From Pseudomonas fluvialis (lineage in GTDB: Bacteria > Pseudomonadota > Gammaproteobacteria > Pseudomonadales > Pseudomonadaceae): 64,000 nt of DNA. Under the pieces are notes generated by a model, which saw only the letters and a list, made by a program, of their open reading frames with translations, ran no database searches and was not told the DNA's origin. Position numbers and translations under genes: made by a program. Location: the NCBI RefSeq assembly GCF_014207935.1, contig NZ_JACHLL010000003.1:198265-262264 (forward strand), read 5' to 3'. Of this stretch, positions 36,307 to 44,997 are shown piece after piece. The stretch's first letter is position 1; each line of letters begins with the position of its first letter.

Positions 36307-38127
36307 ATGCCCGCCTACAAAGCCCCCCTGCGCGACACCCGCTTCCTGCTCAACGAGGTGCTGGACTTCCCCGCCCACTACCAGCGTCTGGTCAACGGCA
36401 GTGACGCCACCCCGGACATGGTCGACGCCATCCTCGGCGAGTGCGCCAAATTCAGCGAGGAAGTGCTGAGCCCGCTCAACCAGCAAGGCGACGAACAGGG
36501 CTGCACCTGGGACCAGGGCGAAGTGCGCACGCCCAAGGGCTTCAAGGAGGCCTATGCCGCCTACGTGGCCGGCGGCTGGCAGGGCCTGTCACATCCGGTG
36601 GAGTACGGCGGTCAGGGCCTGCCGATGAGCCTGGGCCTGCTCAAGTCGGAGATGATGGCCACCGCCAACTGGTCATTCACCATGTACCCGGGCCTGTCGC
36701 TGGGCGCCATGAACACCCTCATGCAGCACGGCAGCGAGGCGCAGAAGCAGGCCTACCTGACCCCGCTGACCGAGGGCCGCTGGACCGGCACCATGTGCCT
36801 GACCGAACCGCAGTGCGGCACGGATCTGGGCCAGGTCAAGACCCGCGCCGAGGCCAACGCCGACGGCAGCTACGCGCTGACCGGCACCAAGATATTCATC
36901 TCCTCCGGCGAGCACGACCTGGCCGAGAACATTGTGCACATCGTCCTGGCCCGCCTGCCGGACGCGCCCAAGGGAACCCGCGGCATCAGCCTGTTCATCG
37001 TGCCCAAGTTCCTCGCCAACCCGGACGGCAGCCTTGGCGCGCGCAACGGCGTGTCCTGCGGCTCGCTGGAACATAAGATGGGCATTCACGGCAACGCCAC
37101 CTGCGTGATGAACTTCGACGGCGCCACCGGTTTCCTCATCGGCCCGGCCAACAAGGGCCTGGAATGCATGTTCACCTTCATGAACACTGCGCGCATTGGC
37201 ACCGCCCTGCAGGGGCTGGCCCATGCCGAGCTGTCCTATCAGGGCGCGCTGGCCTATGCCCTGGAACGCCGCTCGATGCGCGCGCTGTCCGGCACAAAGG
37301 AGCCGACCCAGATCGCCGACGCGCTGATTCACCATGGCGACGTGCGCCGCATGCTGCTGACCCAGAAGGCCATCGCCGAGGGCGGCCGCGCGCTGATCTA
37401 CCTGGCCAGCCAGCACGCCGACAAGATGATCGAAGGCCTATTGAAGAACGATGATCGCCAGTACCAGCACTGGGACGACCAGCTGGGCTTCCTCACCCCC
37501 ATCCTCAAGGGCTGCCTGACCGAGCTGGGCCTGGAGGCGGCCAACCTGGGCATGCAGGTGTTCGGCGGCCACGGCTATATCCAGGAGCACGGCATGGAGC
37601 AGATCGTGCGCGACGCGCGCATCTCCACCCTGTACGAAGGCACCACCGGCATCCAGGCGCTCGACCTGCTCGGGCGCAAGGTGCTGATGATGAGCAAGGG
37701 CAAGGCGGTGTTCGAGTTCACCAAGCCGATCGCCCGCTTCGCCCTGGAGCTGCTCAAGAACGAGCCGGCCATGCGCCTGCGCGCTCTGACCCTGCTGAAG
37801 ATCGTCGCCCAGTGGAACTACCTGACCCTGCGCCTCGCCTTCGCCGCCAGCCGCCAGCGCGACATCGTCAGCACTGCCTGCCACGACTTCCTGATGTACT
37901 CCGGCTACGCCACTCTGGCCTGGGCCTGGGCGCAGCAGGAGGCGGTGGCGCGGCGCAAGCTGCGCGAGGGCGGCAGCGAGTCGGCCGACTTCTACAAGGC
38001 CAAGCTGGCCACCAGCGACTTCTACTTCCAGCGCCTGCTGCCGCGGGCCAAGGGCCATGCCAGCGCCATGCTCAAACCGGTCAAGTCGACCATGCAGCTG
38101 GACCAGGCGCACTTCGCGTTCGAGTGA
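36307..38127 (+). CDS. Acyl-CoA dehydrogenase, DmdC-like
   Basis: 606 residues, the long acyl-CoA dehydrogenase type with an extra C-terminal domain. N-terminus MPAYKAPLRDTRFLLNEVLD and motifs MCLTEPQCGTDLG, KIFISSGEHD, GIHGNATCVMNFDGA and QVFGGHGYIQEHGMEQIVRD fit the family that includes 3-methylmercaptopropionyl-CoA dehydrogenase (DmdC) and phenylacyl-CoA oxidising enzymes. The FAD enzyme's exact substrate cannot be set from sequence. Start ATG 36307; a 188-base gap precedes it. The structured repeat element lies directly downstream. Confidence 0.88.
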   Translation: MPAYKAPLRDTRFLLNEVLDFPAHYQRLVNGSDATPDMVDAILGECAKFSEEVLSPLNQQGDEQGCTWDQGEVRTPKGFKEAYAAYVAGGWQGLSHPVEYGGQGLPMSLGLLKSEMMATANWSFTMYPGLSLGAMNTLMQHGSEAQKQAYLTPLTEGRWTGTMCLTEPQCGTDLGQVKTRAEANADGSYALTGTKIFISSGEHDLAENIVHIVLARLPDAPKGTRGISLFIVPKFLANPDGSLGARNGVSCGSLEHKMGIHGNATCVMNFDGATGFLIGPANKGLECMFTFMNTARIGTALQGLAHAELSYQGALAYALERRSMRALSGTKEPTQIADALIHHGDVRRMLLTQKAIAEGGRALIYLASQHADKMIEGLLKNDDRQYQHWDDQLGFLTPILKGCLTELGLEAANLGMQVFGGHGYIQEHGMEQIVRDARISTLYEGTTGIQALDLLGRKVLMMSKGKAVFEFTKPIARFALELLKNEPAMRLRALTLLKIVAQWNYLTLRLAFAASRQRDIVSTACHDFLMYSGYATLAWAWAQQEAVARRKLREGGSESADFYKAKLATSDFYFQRLLPRAKGHASAMLKPVKSTMQLDQAHFAFE

Positions 38128-38173
38128 TGGTCAGGAAGGCGGCTCGTAGCCAGTGCCTGGCCTATTTCCGCGT

Positions 38174-38741
38174 TGGCTGACGGAGCTGTTTTCGCCCTTC
38201 TTGGGCGACTCACTTTCTTTGCTTGTGCAAAGAAAGTAAGCAAAGAAACACCCCCCCTTCATCCGGCCCCGGCTGTGCCGGGGTCCGCTCACTCCATCGC
38301 CGCTCCGAGGGTCGGCGTACAAGGTCCATCCCTGGACCTTTCCCCCTCAAGCGGCCATCCAGGCCGCTTGCCCCTCTCCGCAACGATTCCGTTCGCCCTC
38401 CTCAAGGGGCATTCGGTGTCGCCTGCAAGGCCGTGCAAAAGAAGCAAAAATCTAGGAGCCGAAGAGCCAAGGAGTAAATCTTCAGGCAACTCGGAGTCGG
38501 GTCCCCGTCAGGAGGCCGAGTGGAGGTGTTGCGCAGGAGGACGAGCGGCCCGGATGGCCGCGAGAGGCATAACGGGACAGGGAAGTCCCGTGTATGCCGG
38601 CCCCCGGAGCGGCACCGGAGGGAGGGAACCCCGCCGCAGGCGGGGCCGGATGTCGGGGTGGCCTTCTCTTTGGTTACTTTCTCTTGGCCAGACAAGAGAA
38701 AGTAACTCGCCCGGGAGGGGCGAAACCTAGGCTTTCAGCCA
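38174..38741. repeat. Inverted pair of structured repeat units (non-coding element)
   Basis: Two copies of a roughly 250-nt unit face each other: left about 38174-38431 (plus) and right about 38741-38477 (minus). Each unit has, in order, TGGCTGA, a TCGCCC/GGGCGA hairpin, an ACTTTCT...AGAAAGT hairpin (38212-38237; 38673-38706), a CCCCG/CGGGG hairpin, a GCCG...CGGC hairpin, a hairpin with loop (A/T)TCCCT (38320-38342 area; 38571-38593 area) and a GCGGCC-ATCC-GGCCGC hairpin. Stems differ between copies by paired changes. Open frames inside (38223-38477, 38402-38695) are not considered genes. Fills most of the 684-base gap 38128-38811; nothing else is seen there. Confidence 0.9.
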
Positions 38742-38811
38742 GCACAGAAAACAGCCGAACACCGAGCCAAGATCAATCAACGACGTCCCCCAATAGCTCG
38801 AAGCGCCCTCG

Positions 38812-38937
38812 TCAGCAAAGCGGCATCCCCAGCTGCAACAGCGGCAAGCCCCCCATACGCCACCCCCACCATCCCAGCGCCAGCAAGCCGAGCAGCAAGA
38901 CGCCAACCAGCCAGGCCAGCCAGGAAGAAGCCCTCAT
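38812..38937 (-). CDS. Small single-pass membrane protein downstream of MFS gene
   Basis: 41 residues: MRASSWLAWLVGVLLLG at the N-terminus, a Trp/Leu/Gly-rich helix to about residue 26, then RMGGLPLLQLGMPLC. One transmembrane segment, positively charged at both flanks, and a terminal Cys. Its ATG overlaps the stop of the MFS transporter gene (ATGA, 38934-38937), the arrangement of a translationally coupled partner. Too short for most gene callers. Possibly a regulatory subunit or stabiliser of the transporter; function not known. Confidence 0.6.
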   Translation of the reverse strand: MRASSWLAWLVGVLLLGLLALGWWGWRMGGLPLLQLGMPLC

Positions 38938-40142
38938 GCCGCGCGCGCCTGGCGCAGGCGCGCCACCGGCTGTTCACGCACAGGCCAATTGAGCGCCGCC
39001 GCCATCAGACCGAAAAAGATCGACAGCTGCCAGACCAGGTCGTAGCTGCCGGTATGGTCGTACAGATAGCCGCCCAGCCAGCCACCGAGGAAGGAGCCGA
39101 TCTGGTGGAACAGGAAAACGATGCCACCGAGCATAGACAGATTGCGCACACCGAACAGGGTCGCCACCGTGCCGTTGGTCAAAGGCACCGTGGACAGCCA
39201 CAACAGGCCCATGGCGATACCGAAGGCATAGGCACTGGCGCTGCTCAGCGGCAAGCTGATGAACAGCACGATCACCACCGTGCGGGCCAGATAGAGCGCG
39301 GTCAGCAGGCGTGGCTTGGACAAGCGTCCACCCAGCCAGCCGGCAGCATAGGTACCGAACACGTTGAACAGCCCCACAAGCGCCAGCACCGTGGTGCCCA
39401 CTCCGGCCGGCAGACCCTGATCGACCAGATAAGACGGCAGGTGCACGCCGATGAACACCACCTGGAAGCCGCAGACGAAAAAGCCTAGTGCCAACAGCCA
39501 GAACCCCGAGTGCCCGGCCGCCTCGCGCAGCGCCTCGCCCAGGCTCTGCTCACTGCCACTGGGCGCCGGCTGCGGCCGGTCGCGCACCAGCAACGCCAGC
39601 GGCGCGATCAGCGCCACCAGCAGCCCCAGCGCCAGCAGGGCCGCCGACCAGCCAAGCAGGCTGATCAGCCCGAGCGAGCCGGGCAGCATGATGAACTGGC
39701 CGAACGAGCCGGCCGCCGCGGCGATGCCCATGCCCAGGCTGCGCTGCTCCGGCGGCAGGGCACGCCCGACCACGCCCAGCAGCACCGAAAAGGAAGTACC
39801 GGACAGGCCGATACCGATCAGCACCCCGGCGCTCAGCGACAGCGACCAGGGCGTATCGCTCAGGGCCATCAGCGCCAGGCCGGCGGCATACAGCAGGCCG
39901 CCAAGCACAATCACCCGGCGGGCGCCGAAACGGTCGGCAACCGCTCCGGTGATCGGCTGGGCCAGGCCCCAGATCAGGTTCTGCAGGGCGATGGCAAAGG
40001 CGAACACCTCGCGGCCCCAGCCGTAGTCGTTGCTCATCGGTGCCAGGAACAGGCCGAAGCCATGCCGGATCCCCAGCGACAACGCGAGGATCAGCGATGC
40101 GCCCAGCAGAATCCAGCCGGCGGTTCGCCAGGCAGTGCCCAT
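38934..40142 (-). CDS. MFS transporter
   Basis: 402 residues, 12 transmembrane helices. The inter-helix 2-3 loop GAVADRFGARRVIVLGG is the MFS A-motif, and its twin GWLGGRLSKPRLL occurs in the second half. Family resembles oxalate/formate-type or YbfB-like exporters; substrate unknown. ATG 40142. Upstream, between 40143 and 40260, ATATAA occurs twice 14 bases apart (40184, 40198), a possible promoter or operator. Followed by the coupled 41-residue gene. Confidence 0.88.
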   Translation of the reverse strand: MGTAWRTAGWILLGASLILALSLGIRHGFGLFLAPMSNDYGWGREVFAFAIALQNLIWGLAQPITGAVADRFGARRVIVLGGLLYAAGLALMALSDTPWSLSLSAGVLIGIGLSGTSFSVLLGVVGRALPPEQRSLGMGIAAAAGSFGQFIMLPGSLGLISLLGWSAALLALGLLVALIAPLALLVRDRPQPAPSGSEQSLGEALREAAGHSGFWLLALGFFVCGFQVVFIGVHLPSYLVDQGLPAGVGTTVLALVGLFNVFGTYAAGWLGGRLSKPRLLTALYLARTVVIVLFISLPLSSASAYAFGIAMGLLWLSTVPLTNGTVATLFGVRNLSMLGGIVFLFHQIGSFLGGWLGGYLYDHTGSYDLVWQLSIFFGLMAAALNWPVREQPVARLRQARAA

Positions 40143-40260
40143 AGTATTCTCTCCCCGATCGGCGCCGAGTAGCCGCCCTGTTCATATAAGACGCTAGATA
40201 TAACTCGGCCGCCAGCAACCTGGCAGAGACAGTTGTCAGGCAAGTCGGCACAACAGATCG

Positions 40261-41121
40261 CTACTCGAAACGACTCGGGCCCTGCGCCCGCTGGCGGTAA
40301 TGCGCGGCAATCGCCGGGGCGTAATCACGATAGCTGTCGGCCGTCAGATGACGTCGATAGAACTCGAGCAACGGCTGCTGCTCGGCGGCCAGTGCGCGTA
40401 CGGCGCCATCCAGTCGTTCGGCCATGGCTCGACCCCAGGCGCTGCGCGAGCAATACAGACCACTTTCGGCCATCTCGTCGAAATCGGCCAATGGCAGGGT
40501 CGTCAGCGCTTTGCCAAGCTGCGGATTGCGCGCAATGGCCCGAACCGGCGCCATGAATTCAAAGCTGTAGTCGAAGCGGCCGTGGCTGAGCATCAGCAAC
40601 AGCTGATCGGTCCACACGCCCAGTGCCTGCAGCTGGCCGGCACGATGCGCCTGCTCCAGCGTTGCCGCCAGAGGTTGTGGATAGATACGCGAGGTGGCGA
40701 AGGCTCCCCGCAGCTGCGGGTCGGCAAACAGCTGCGGCAGCAGGACCTTGCCATCGCGTCGGGGAAAGCGCTCCTGCTCGCCGGCACGGACAATCAGCTG
40801 CATCGGCGTGACCAGCAGGTAAGGCACGAAGTAAGCCAGACGATCACGCTTGGCGTTGCGGATGCTACCACTGGTGCACAGCGGTGCCCCCTCGCTCAAT
40901 GCTCGCTCCAGGCGCGGCGCATTGACCAGCTGGTATTCCATCTCGATATCCGGCAGATGCCGGGCCAACAGCCACAACGACTCCAGCGCCGCGCCATCCT
41001 TGGGCTTGCCGTCGACCACATTGACATGCCCCGGCGTCGGCAAGAGCCCCCAAACCAGACGTTCCGCCGCCGACAAGGACGGGCACAACAGCAACAGGCA
41101 GAGGGGCAGCAGCTTCAGCAA
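40261..41121 (-). CDS. Periplasmic solute-binding-like protein (TIGR02285 type), copy 1
   Basis: 286 residues with a signal peptide (MLKLLPLCLLLLCPSLSA) and a type II periplasmic-binding-protein fold like the substrate-binding domains of ABC transporters and some sensor proteins. No transporter genes lie nearby. It is about one third identical by eye to the next gene (shared WGLLPTPG/WLLLPIPG, LCTSG/LCSAV, AKRDRLAYFVP/AERDRLALFVP, LLMLSHGRFD). No ATG exists near the N-terminus; TTG 41121 has GGAG eight bases upstream and gives a proper signal peptide. Another TTG at 41163 is poorer. Confidence 0.75.
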   Translation of the reverse strand: MLKLLPLCLLLLCPSLSAAERLVWGLLPTPGHVNVVDGKPKDGAALESLWLLARHLPDIEMEYQLVNAPRLERALSEGAPLCTSGSIRNAKRDRLAYFVPYLLVTPMQLIVRAGEQERFPRRDGKVLLPQLFADPQLRGAFATSRIYPQPLAATLEQAHRAGQLQALGVWTDQLLLMLSHGRFDYSFEFMAPVRAIARNPQLGKALTTLPLADFDEMAESGLYCSRSAWGRAMAERLDGAVRALAAEQQPLLEFYRRHLTADSYRDYAPAIAAHYRQRAQGPSRFE

Positions 41122-41182
41122 AAGAATGGCTCCGGCGAGGACTGACTTAACTCTAGGCGACAATCACCCGGAGCGCGGCCGG

Positions 41183-42052
41183 CTAATCGAACTGCATCGG
41201 CAGTTGGGCGCGATGATGCAGGAAGTGCTGAATCGAAGCCTGATAGGCCTGGTAGCTTTCTGCCGGCAACCAGTGCTGGTACAGCGGCTCCAGCGACTGC
41301 GCCTGCAACAGCTCGCGCAGGCTGGCATCGACCTGCCTGGCCATCTGCTCGCCCCACGGACTGCGCGTGCAGTAAGTGCCCACCACCTCCAGTTGCTCCA
41401 TCTGCTGCAGCGGTAACAACGTCAGCGGCTGCTTCAGCTGACCGGAGCGCATGACCTGACTGACCACCAGAGGAAACTCCAGGGTGAAATCGAAGCGGCC
41501 ATGACTGAGCATCAGCAGGTGCTTGTCGATGTTGCCGGACAGCGTCAGCGCTTGCAGGCGACCATCGCTCAGGGCCTGCTGCATGCTCGCGCGGATGGCC
41601 TGTGGGTAGACCCGCTGGCTGTGCACCGCGCCATGCAGGCCACTGTCGAGCAGCGCCTGCCAGGCAACCTGGCCGTTATCCAGCGGCAAACGCGCGCGAT
41701 CCTCGGCGCGCACCACCAGTTGCATCGGCGGCACCACCAACAGGGGAACGAACAATGCCAGGCGATCACGCTCGGCACTGCGCAGGTTCACCGCCGAACA
41801 CAGCGGCCGACCCTGTTCCAGGTTCTGCTGCATACGCGGCACATTACCCAGCTCGTAGCGTACCTGTACCCCACGGCTGCGCAGCCCCGGCTCCAGCGCC
41901 CGCAGCAATTCCAGCGCCATACCGTCATCAGGCACACCCTGCTTGAGGTTGATGGCACCGGGAATCGGCAGCAGCAGCCAGGTCAACGACTCCGTGGCCC
42001 TGGCGCCACAGGCCAGACCGAAGAGCAGAAACAGCAGCAACAATCGTGGCAT
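41183..42052 (-). CDS. Periplasmic solute-binding-like protein (TIGR02285 type), copy 2
   Basis: 289 residues, signal peptide 1-19 (MPRLLLLFLLFGLACGARA) and the same fold as the downstream gene, from which it is separated by 61 bases; the two arose by tandem duplication. ATG 42052 has GGAGA eight bases upstream. Ligand unknown; conserved RDRLALFVPLL and YPQAI segments suggest a shared ligand class. Located between the cobalamin genes and copy 1 on the same strand, 58 bases from cobS. Confidence 0.82.
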   Translation of the reverse strand: MPRLLLLFLLFGLACGARATESLTWLLLPIPGAINLKQGVPDDGMALELLRALEPGLRSRGVQVRYELGNVPRMQQNLEQGRPLCSAVNLRSAERDRLALFVPLLVVPPMQLVVRAEDRARLPLDNGQVAWQALLDSGLHGAVHSQRVYPQAIRASMQQALSDGRLQALTLSGNIDKHLLMLSHGRFDFTLEFPLVVSQVMRSGQLKQPLTLLPLQQMEQLEVVGTYCTRSPWGEQMARQVDASLRELLQAQSLEPLYQHWLPAESYQAYQASIQHFLHHRAQLPMQFD

Positions 42053-42110
42053 CCGGGGTTCTCCATAACACCCAATAACCCTAGGCCAGAATCGGCAAGA
42101 CCGCCCTGCT

Positions 42111-42854
42111 TCAGTCGGCGATGTGCAGGGCCAAGGTCAGGAGAACAGCCAGTTCGATCAGCTCGACCAGCGCTCCGGCGGTATCGCCGGTGGTGCCCTG
42201 CAGGCGTGCCAGCAAAGCCCGCCGCCAGAAGACAAACACCAGCGTGGCCGCCAGCAGCGCCCACAGCCCGCTCAGTCCGGCTAGGGCCAGCAGAGCCAGG
42301 TGCAAGCCGAGCACCCGGGGCAGTTCACGCCGCGGCAGATGCTCGGCCAGTTGCGCCCCCAGGCCGCCCGGCCGCACATAGGCGGTGCTGCGCAGCAGCA
42401 GTGGCAGCGCGCTGCGCCCCAGCCACGGTGCCAGCAACAGGGCCAGCGCCTGTCCGGCCTGTAGCAGCACCAGCAGTGCGGCGAACTTGAGCAGCAACAG
42501 CAGCACCAGCACCACGACGGCAATGGGCCCGCTGCGCGGGTCCTTCATGATCGCCAGGGTACGCTCGCGGTCACCGTAGCCACCCACCCAGGCATCGGCC
42601 GTATCGGCCAGGCCGTCCAGGTGCAGCCCGCCACTCAACCCCACCCACAGGGTCAGCAGCAGGGCCGCCTGCAGCACCGCCGGCTGCTGGCTCAGCAGCG
42701 CCTGCGTCGCCAGCAACAGCCCACCCAGCAGCAACCCCACCAGCGGATACCAGAGCAGCGAGCGACCGACCTGTTCAGGCGCCGGCATGCCCGGCAGGCG
42801 AACCGGCAGGCGGGTGAGAAACTGCAGGGCAATCAGCAGCGGCGTTGGCAGCAT
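42111..42854 (-). CDS. cobS: Adenosylcobinamide-GDP ribazoletransferase (cobalamin synthase)
   Basis: 247-residue integral membrane enzyme joining adenosylcobinamide-GDP with alpha-ribazole (phosphate). Motif GGLHLDGLADTADAWVGG (about 75-92, with the Asp residues that bind Mg2+) and RERTLAIMKDPRSGPIAV are diagnostic. Starts one base after the cobC stop, so fully coupled in the bluB-cobU-cobT-cobC-cobS operon. Confidence 0.96.
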   Translation of the reverse strand: MLPTPLLIALQFLTRLPVRLPGMPAPEQVGRSLLWYPLVGLLLGGLLLATQALLSQQPAVLQAALLLTLWVGLSGGLHLDGLADTADAWVGGYGDRERTLAIMKDPRSGPIAVVVLVLLLLLKFAALLVLLQAGQALALLLAPWLGRSALPLLLRSTAYVRPGGLGAQLAEHLPRRELPRVLGLHLALLALAGLSGLWALLAATLVFVFWRRALLARLQGTTGDTAGALVELIELAVLLTLALHIAD

Positions 42855-42855
42855 G

Positions 42856-43428
42856 TCAGGCTTCGGTCAGCCCCAGGCCGGCCTCGACCTGCAGGCGATG
42901 CAGTGCGCCGAAACCGACCTCCACCTGCAGCAGCTGGCTTTCCGGCAGGCCACGGGCGCGGGCCAGCAGCAGGCGCATGACGCCACCGTGGGTGATCAGC
43001 AGCACGCGCTGGCCATCCAGTTCGCTCTGCAGGCGCTCGACGGCGGCCAGCACGCGGTCAGCGAAGTCGCGCACCGGTTCGGCATTCGGCGGGGTAAAGC
43101 GATACGGATCGTTCCAGAACTGACCCAGGGCCTCGCTGTCTTCCAGCAGGATTTCCGCCGAGTTGCGCCCCTCCCAGTCGCCGAAATGCAGTTCGCGCAG
43201 GTCCGCCTCGATGCGCAGCGGCACGCCCGTCTGCTCGGCCAGCTCACGGGCAAAGGCCTCGCAGCGGGTCAGCGGCGAACTGATGATCAGGTCCCAGGCC
43301 GACGACGTGGCCAGCGCCGCGCGCATCTGCTGCCAGCCACGCTCGGCCAGCGGCGCATCGGTGCTGCCATGGAAGCCACCACCGGCTGTGGTTTCACCGT
43401 GGCGCAGGAGTTCGAGTTGCAGAGTCAT
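42856..43428 (-). CDS. cobC: Alpha-ribazole phosphatase-like histidine phosphatase
   Basis: 190 residues, phosphoglycerate-mutase-like fold. Phospho-histidine motif [11 protein letters not shown] near residue 7-17, second His in LITHGGVMR. In this operon it is expected to remove the 5' phosphate from alpha-ribazole phosphate or from the finished cobalamin phosphate. Overlaps the cobT stop by four bases (ATGA). Confidence 0.9.
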   Translation of the reverse strand: MTLQLELLRHGETTAGGGFHGSTDAPLAERGWQQMRAALATSSAWDLIISSPLTRCEAFARELAEQTGVPLRIEADLRELHFGDWEGRNSAEILLEDSEALGQFWNDPYRFTPPNAEPVRDFADRVLAAVERLQSELDGQRVLLITHGGVMRLLLARARGLPESQLLQVEVGFGALHRLQVEAGLGLTEA

Positions 43429-44477
43429 GGGGTACGGTCCTCAACGGAAGCTTCGGAAAAAGTCGCCATCTGCCCGTGCAGGGCACAGGCCAGGCGCAAC
43501 AGGGGAAGTGCCAGTGCCGCGCCGCTGCCCTCGCCCAGGCGCAGGCCCAGGTGCAGCAGCGGCTGGCCATCCAGGGCCTGCAGCACGTGACGGTGTCCGG
43601 GTTCGGCGCCGCAGTGACTGAACAGCAGCCAGTCGCTCACGCCGGGATTCAGGCGCACGGCCAGCAGGGTCGCCACGCTGCAGATAAAACCATCGACCAG
43701 CACACTGATACCAGACTGCGCGCAGGCGATATAGGCACCGCTGAGCGCGGCGATTTCCAGCCCACCGAGGCGCTGCAACCAGTCCAACGGCGTGCGTTCG
43801 CCGGCATGCAGGCTCAGGGCCTGCTCAATGATACGGGTCTTGCGTGCCAGGCCTTGGCTGTCCAGGCCGGTGCCACGGCCAATCAGTTCGTCCAGCGGTG
43901 CGTCCAGCAAGGCACAAGCCAGGGCACTGGCAGCCGTGGTGTTGCCGATGCCCATCTCGCCGCCGATCAGCAGTTGGCAGCCTTCGGCGGCGGCACGCAG
44001 GGCGACTTCGCGGCCGACGGCCAACGCTGCCAGGCACTGCTCCGCCGTCATGGCTGGCTGCACGACGAAATTGCACGTACCGGGCGCCAGCTGGTGCTGG
44101 CTGACCCCGGCCATGGCCGGTTGCGGCTCGACAGTGCCGAGGTTGTGCACTTCCAGATGGGCGCCCAGCTCGCGCGCCAGTACGCTGATCGCGGCGCCAC
44201 CGGCGACGAAGTTGCCAAGCATCTGCGCGGTCACCGCCTGGGGATAGGCCGACACGCCCTCGGCGACCACACCATGGTCACCGGCGAAAATGGCAATCCA
44301 GATGCGTTCCAGGCTCGGGCGCTCACAGCCCTGCTGGGCAGCCAGGCGCAGGCTGAGGCCTTCGAGCTGCCCAAGCGAACCGCTCGGCTTGGTCAGTTGG
44401 GCCTGGCGCCGCGCGGCCGCGGCCGCGGCATGGGCATCAAGGGCACGACAGGATTGTTGCCACCAGGGGCTGCTCAC
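43425..44477 (-). CDS. cobT: Nicotinate-nucleotide-dimethylbenzimidazole phosphoribosyltransferase
   Basis: 350 residues, makes alpha-ribazole phosphate from nicotinate mononucleotide and DMB. Catalytic Glu316 in [11 protein letters not shown]; other motifs [19 protein letters not shown] and [14 protein letters not shown] are typical. Overlaps cobU and cobC by four bases each. Depends on DMB from BluB, encoded upstream in the same operon. Confidence 0.97.
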   Translation of the reverse strand: MSSPWWQQSCRALDAHAAAAAARRQAQLTKPSGSLGQLEGLSLRLAAQQGCERPSLERIWIAIFAGDHGVVAEGVSAYPQAVTAQMLGNFVAGGAAISVLARELGAHLEVHNLGTVEPQPAMAGVSQHQLAPGTCNFVVQPAMTAEQCLAALAVGREVALRAAAEGCQLLIGGEMGIGNTTAASALACALLDAPLDELIGRGTGLDSQGLARKTRIIEQALSLHAGERTPLDWLQRLGGLEIAALSGAYIACAQSGISVLVDGFICSVATLLAVRLNPGVSDWLLFSHCGAEPGHRHVLQALDGQPLLHLGLRLGEGSGAALALPLLRLACALHGQMATFSEASVEDRTP

Positions 44478-44995
44478 AGCGCCTCTCCTTTGAGAATCAT
44501 CGGCAAACCGGCCACGGTAAAAATCACCCGTTCACAGGCAGCGGCCACGGCCTGATGCAGCCAGCCGGCTTCATCGACATAGCGCCGGGTCAGCTCGCCC
44601 AGCGGCACCACGCCGAGACCGGTTTCGTTGCTGACCAGGATGATCCGTCCGGGCAACTCGCCCAGCGCCTGCAGCAATGCCTCGCGCTCGTGATGCAAGC
44701 GCTGCGGGTCATCCAGCATCAGGAGGTTGGTCAGCCACAGGGTCAGGCAGTCCACCAGCAGGCAGCGATCAGGGGCGGCATTGTCGCGCAGCACCCGCGC
44801 CAGTTCGAGCGGTTCTTCACACAGTACCCACTCGTTTGGCCGCCGGGCCTGATGATGGGCAATGCGCGCCGTCATCTCGCCATCCAGCGCCTGGCTGGTG
44901 GCGATATAGGTCACCGCCAGGCCGCTGCCCAGTGCCTGTTGTTCGGCCAACCGGCTCTTGCCGGAACGCGCCCCGCCGAGAATCAGTTCACGCAT
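44474..44995 (-). CDS. cobU: Adenosylcobinamide kinase / guanylyltransferase
   Basis: 173 residues, bifunctional enzyme that phosphorylates adenosylcobinamide and forms the GDP derivative. P-loop GGARSGKS (7-14), the guanylylation-site region IAHHQARRP near residue 46, and [12 protein letters not shown] are diagnostic. ATG 44995 is two bases after the bluB stop; a longer frame to 45121 would lie inside bluB. Confidence 0.95.
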   Translation of the reverse strand: MRELILGGARSGKSRLAEQQALGSGLAVTYIATSQALDGEMTARIAHHQARRPNEWVLCEEPLELARVLRDNAAPDRCLLVDCLTLWLTNLLMLDDPQRLHHEREALLQALGELPGRIILVSNETGLGVVPLGELTRRYVDEAGWLHQAVAAACERVIFTVAGLPMILKGEAL

Positions 44996-44997
44996 GA

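Noticed and set aside
38223..38477. Open frames inside the structured repeat (also 38402-38695 minus strand)
   Set aside because: The two copies differ at first and second codon positions as much as at third positions, and changes follow stem pairing, so the frames are by-products of an RNA/DNA structure.
40184..40203. ATATAA direct repeat upstream of the MFS gene
   Set aside because: May be an operator, but the AT-rich hexamer with a 14-base period is too simple to claim without more sites.
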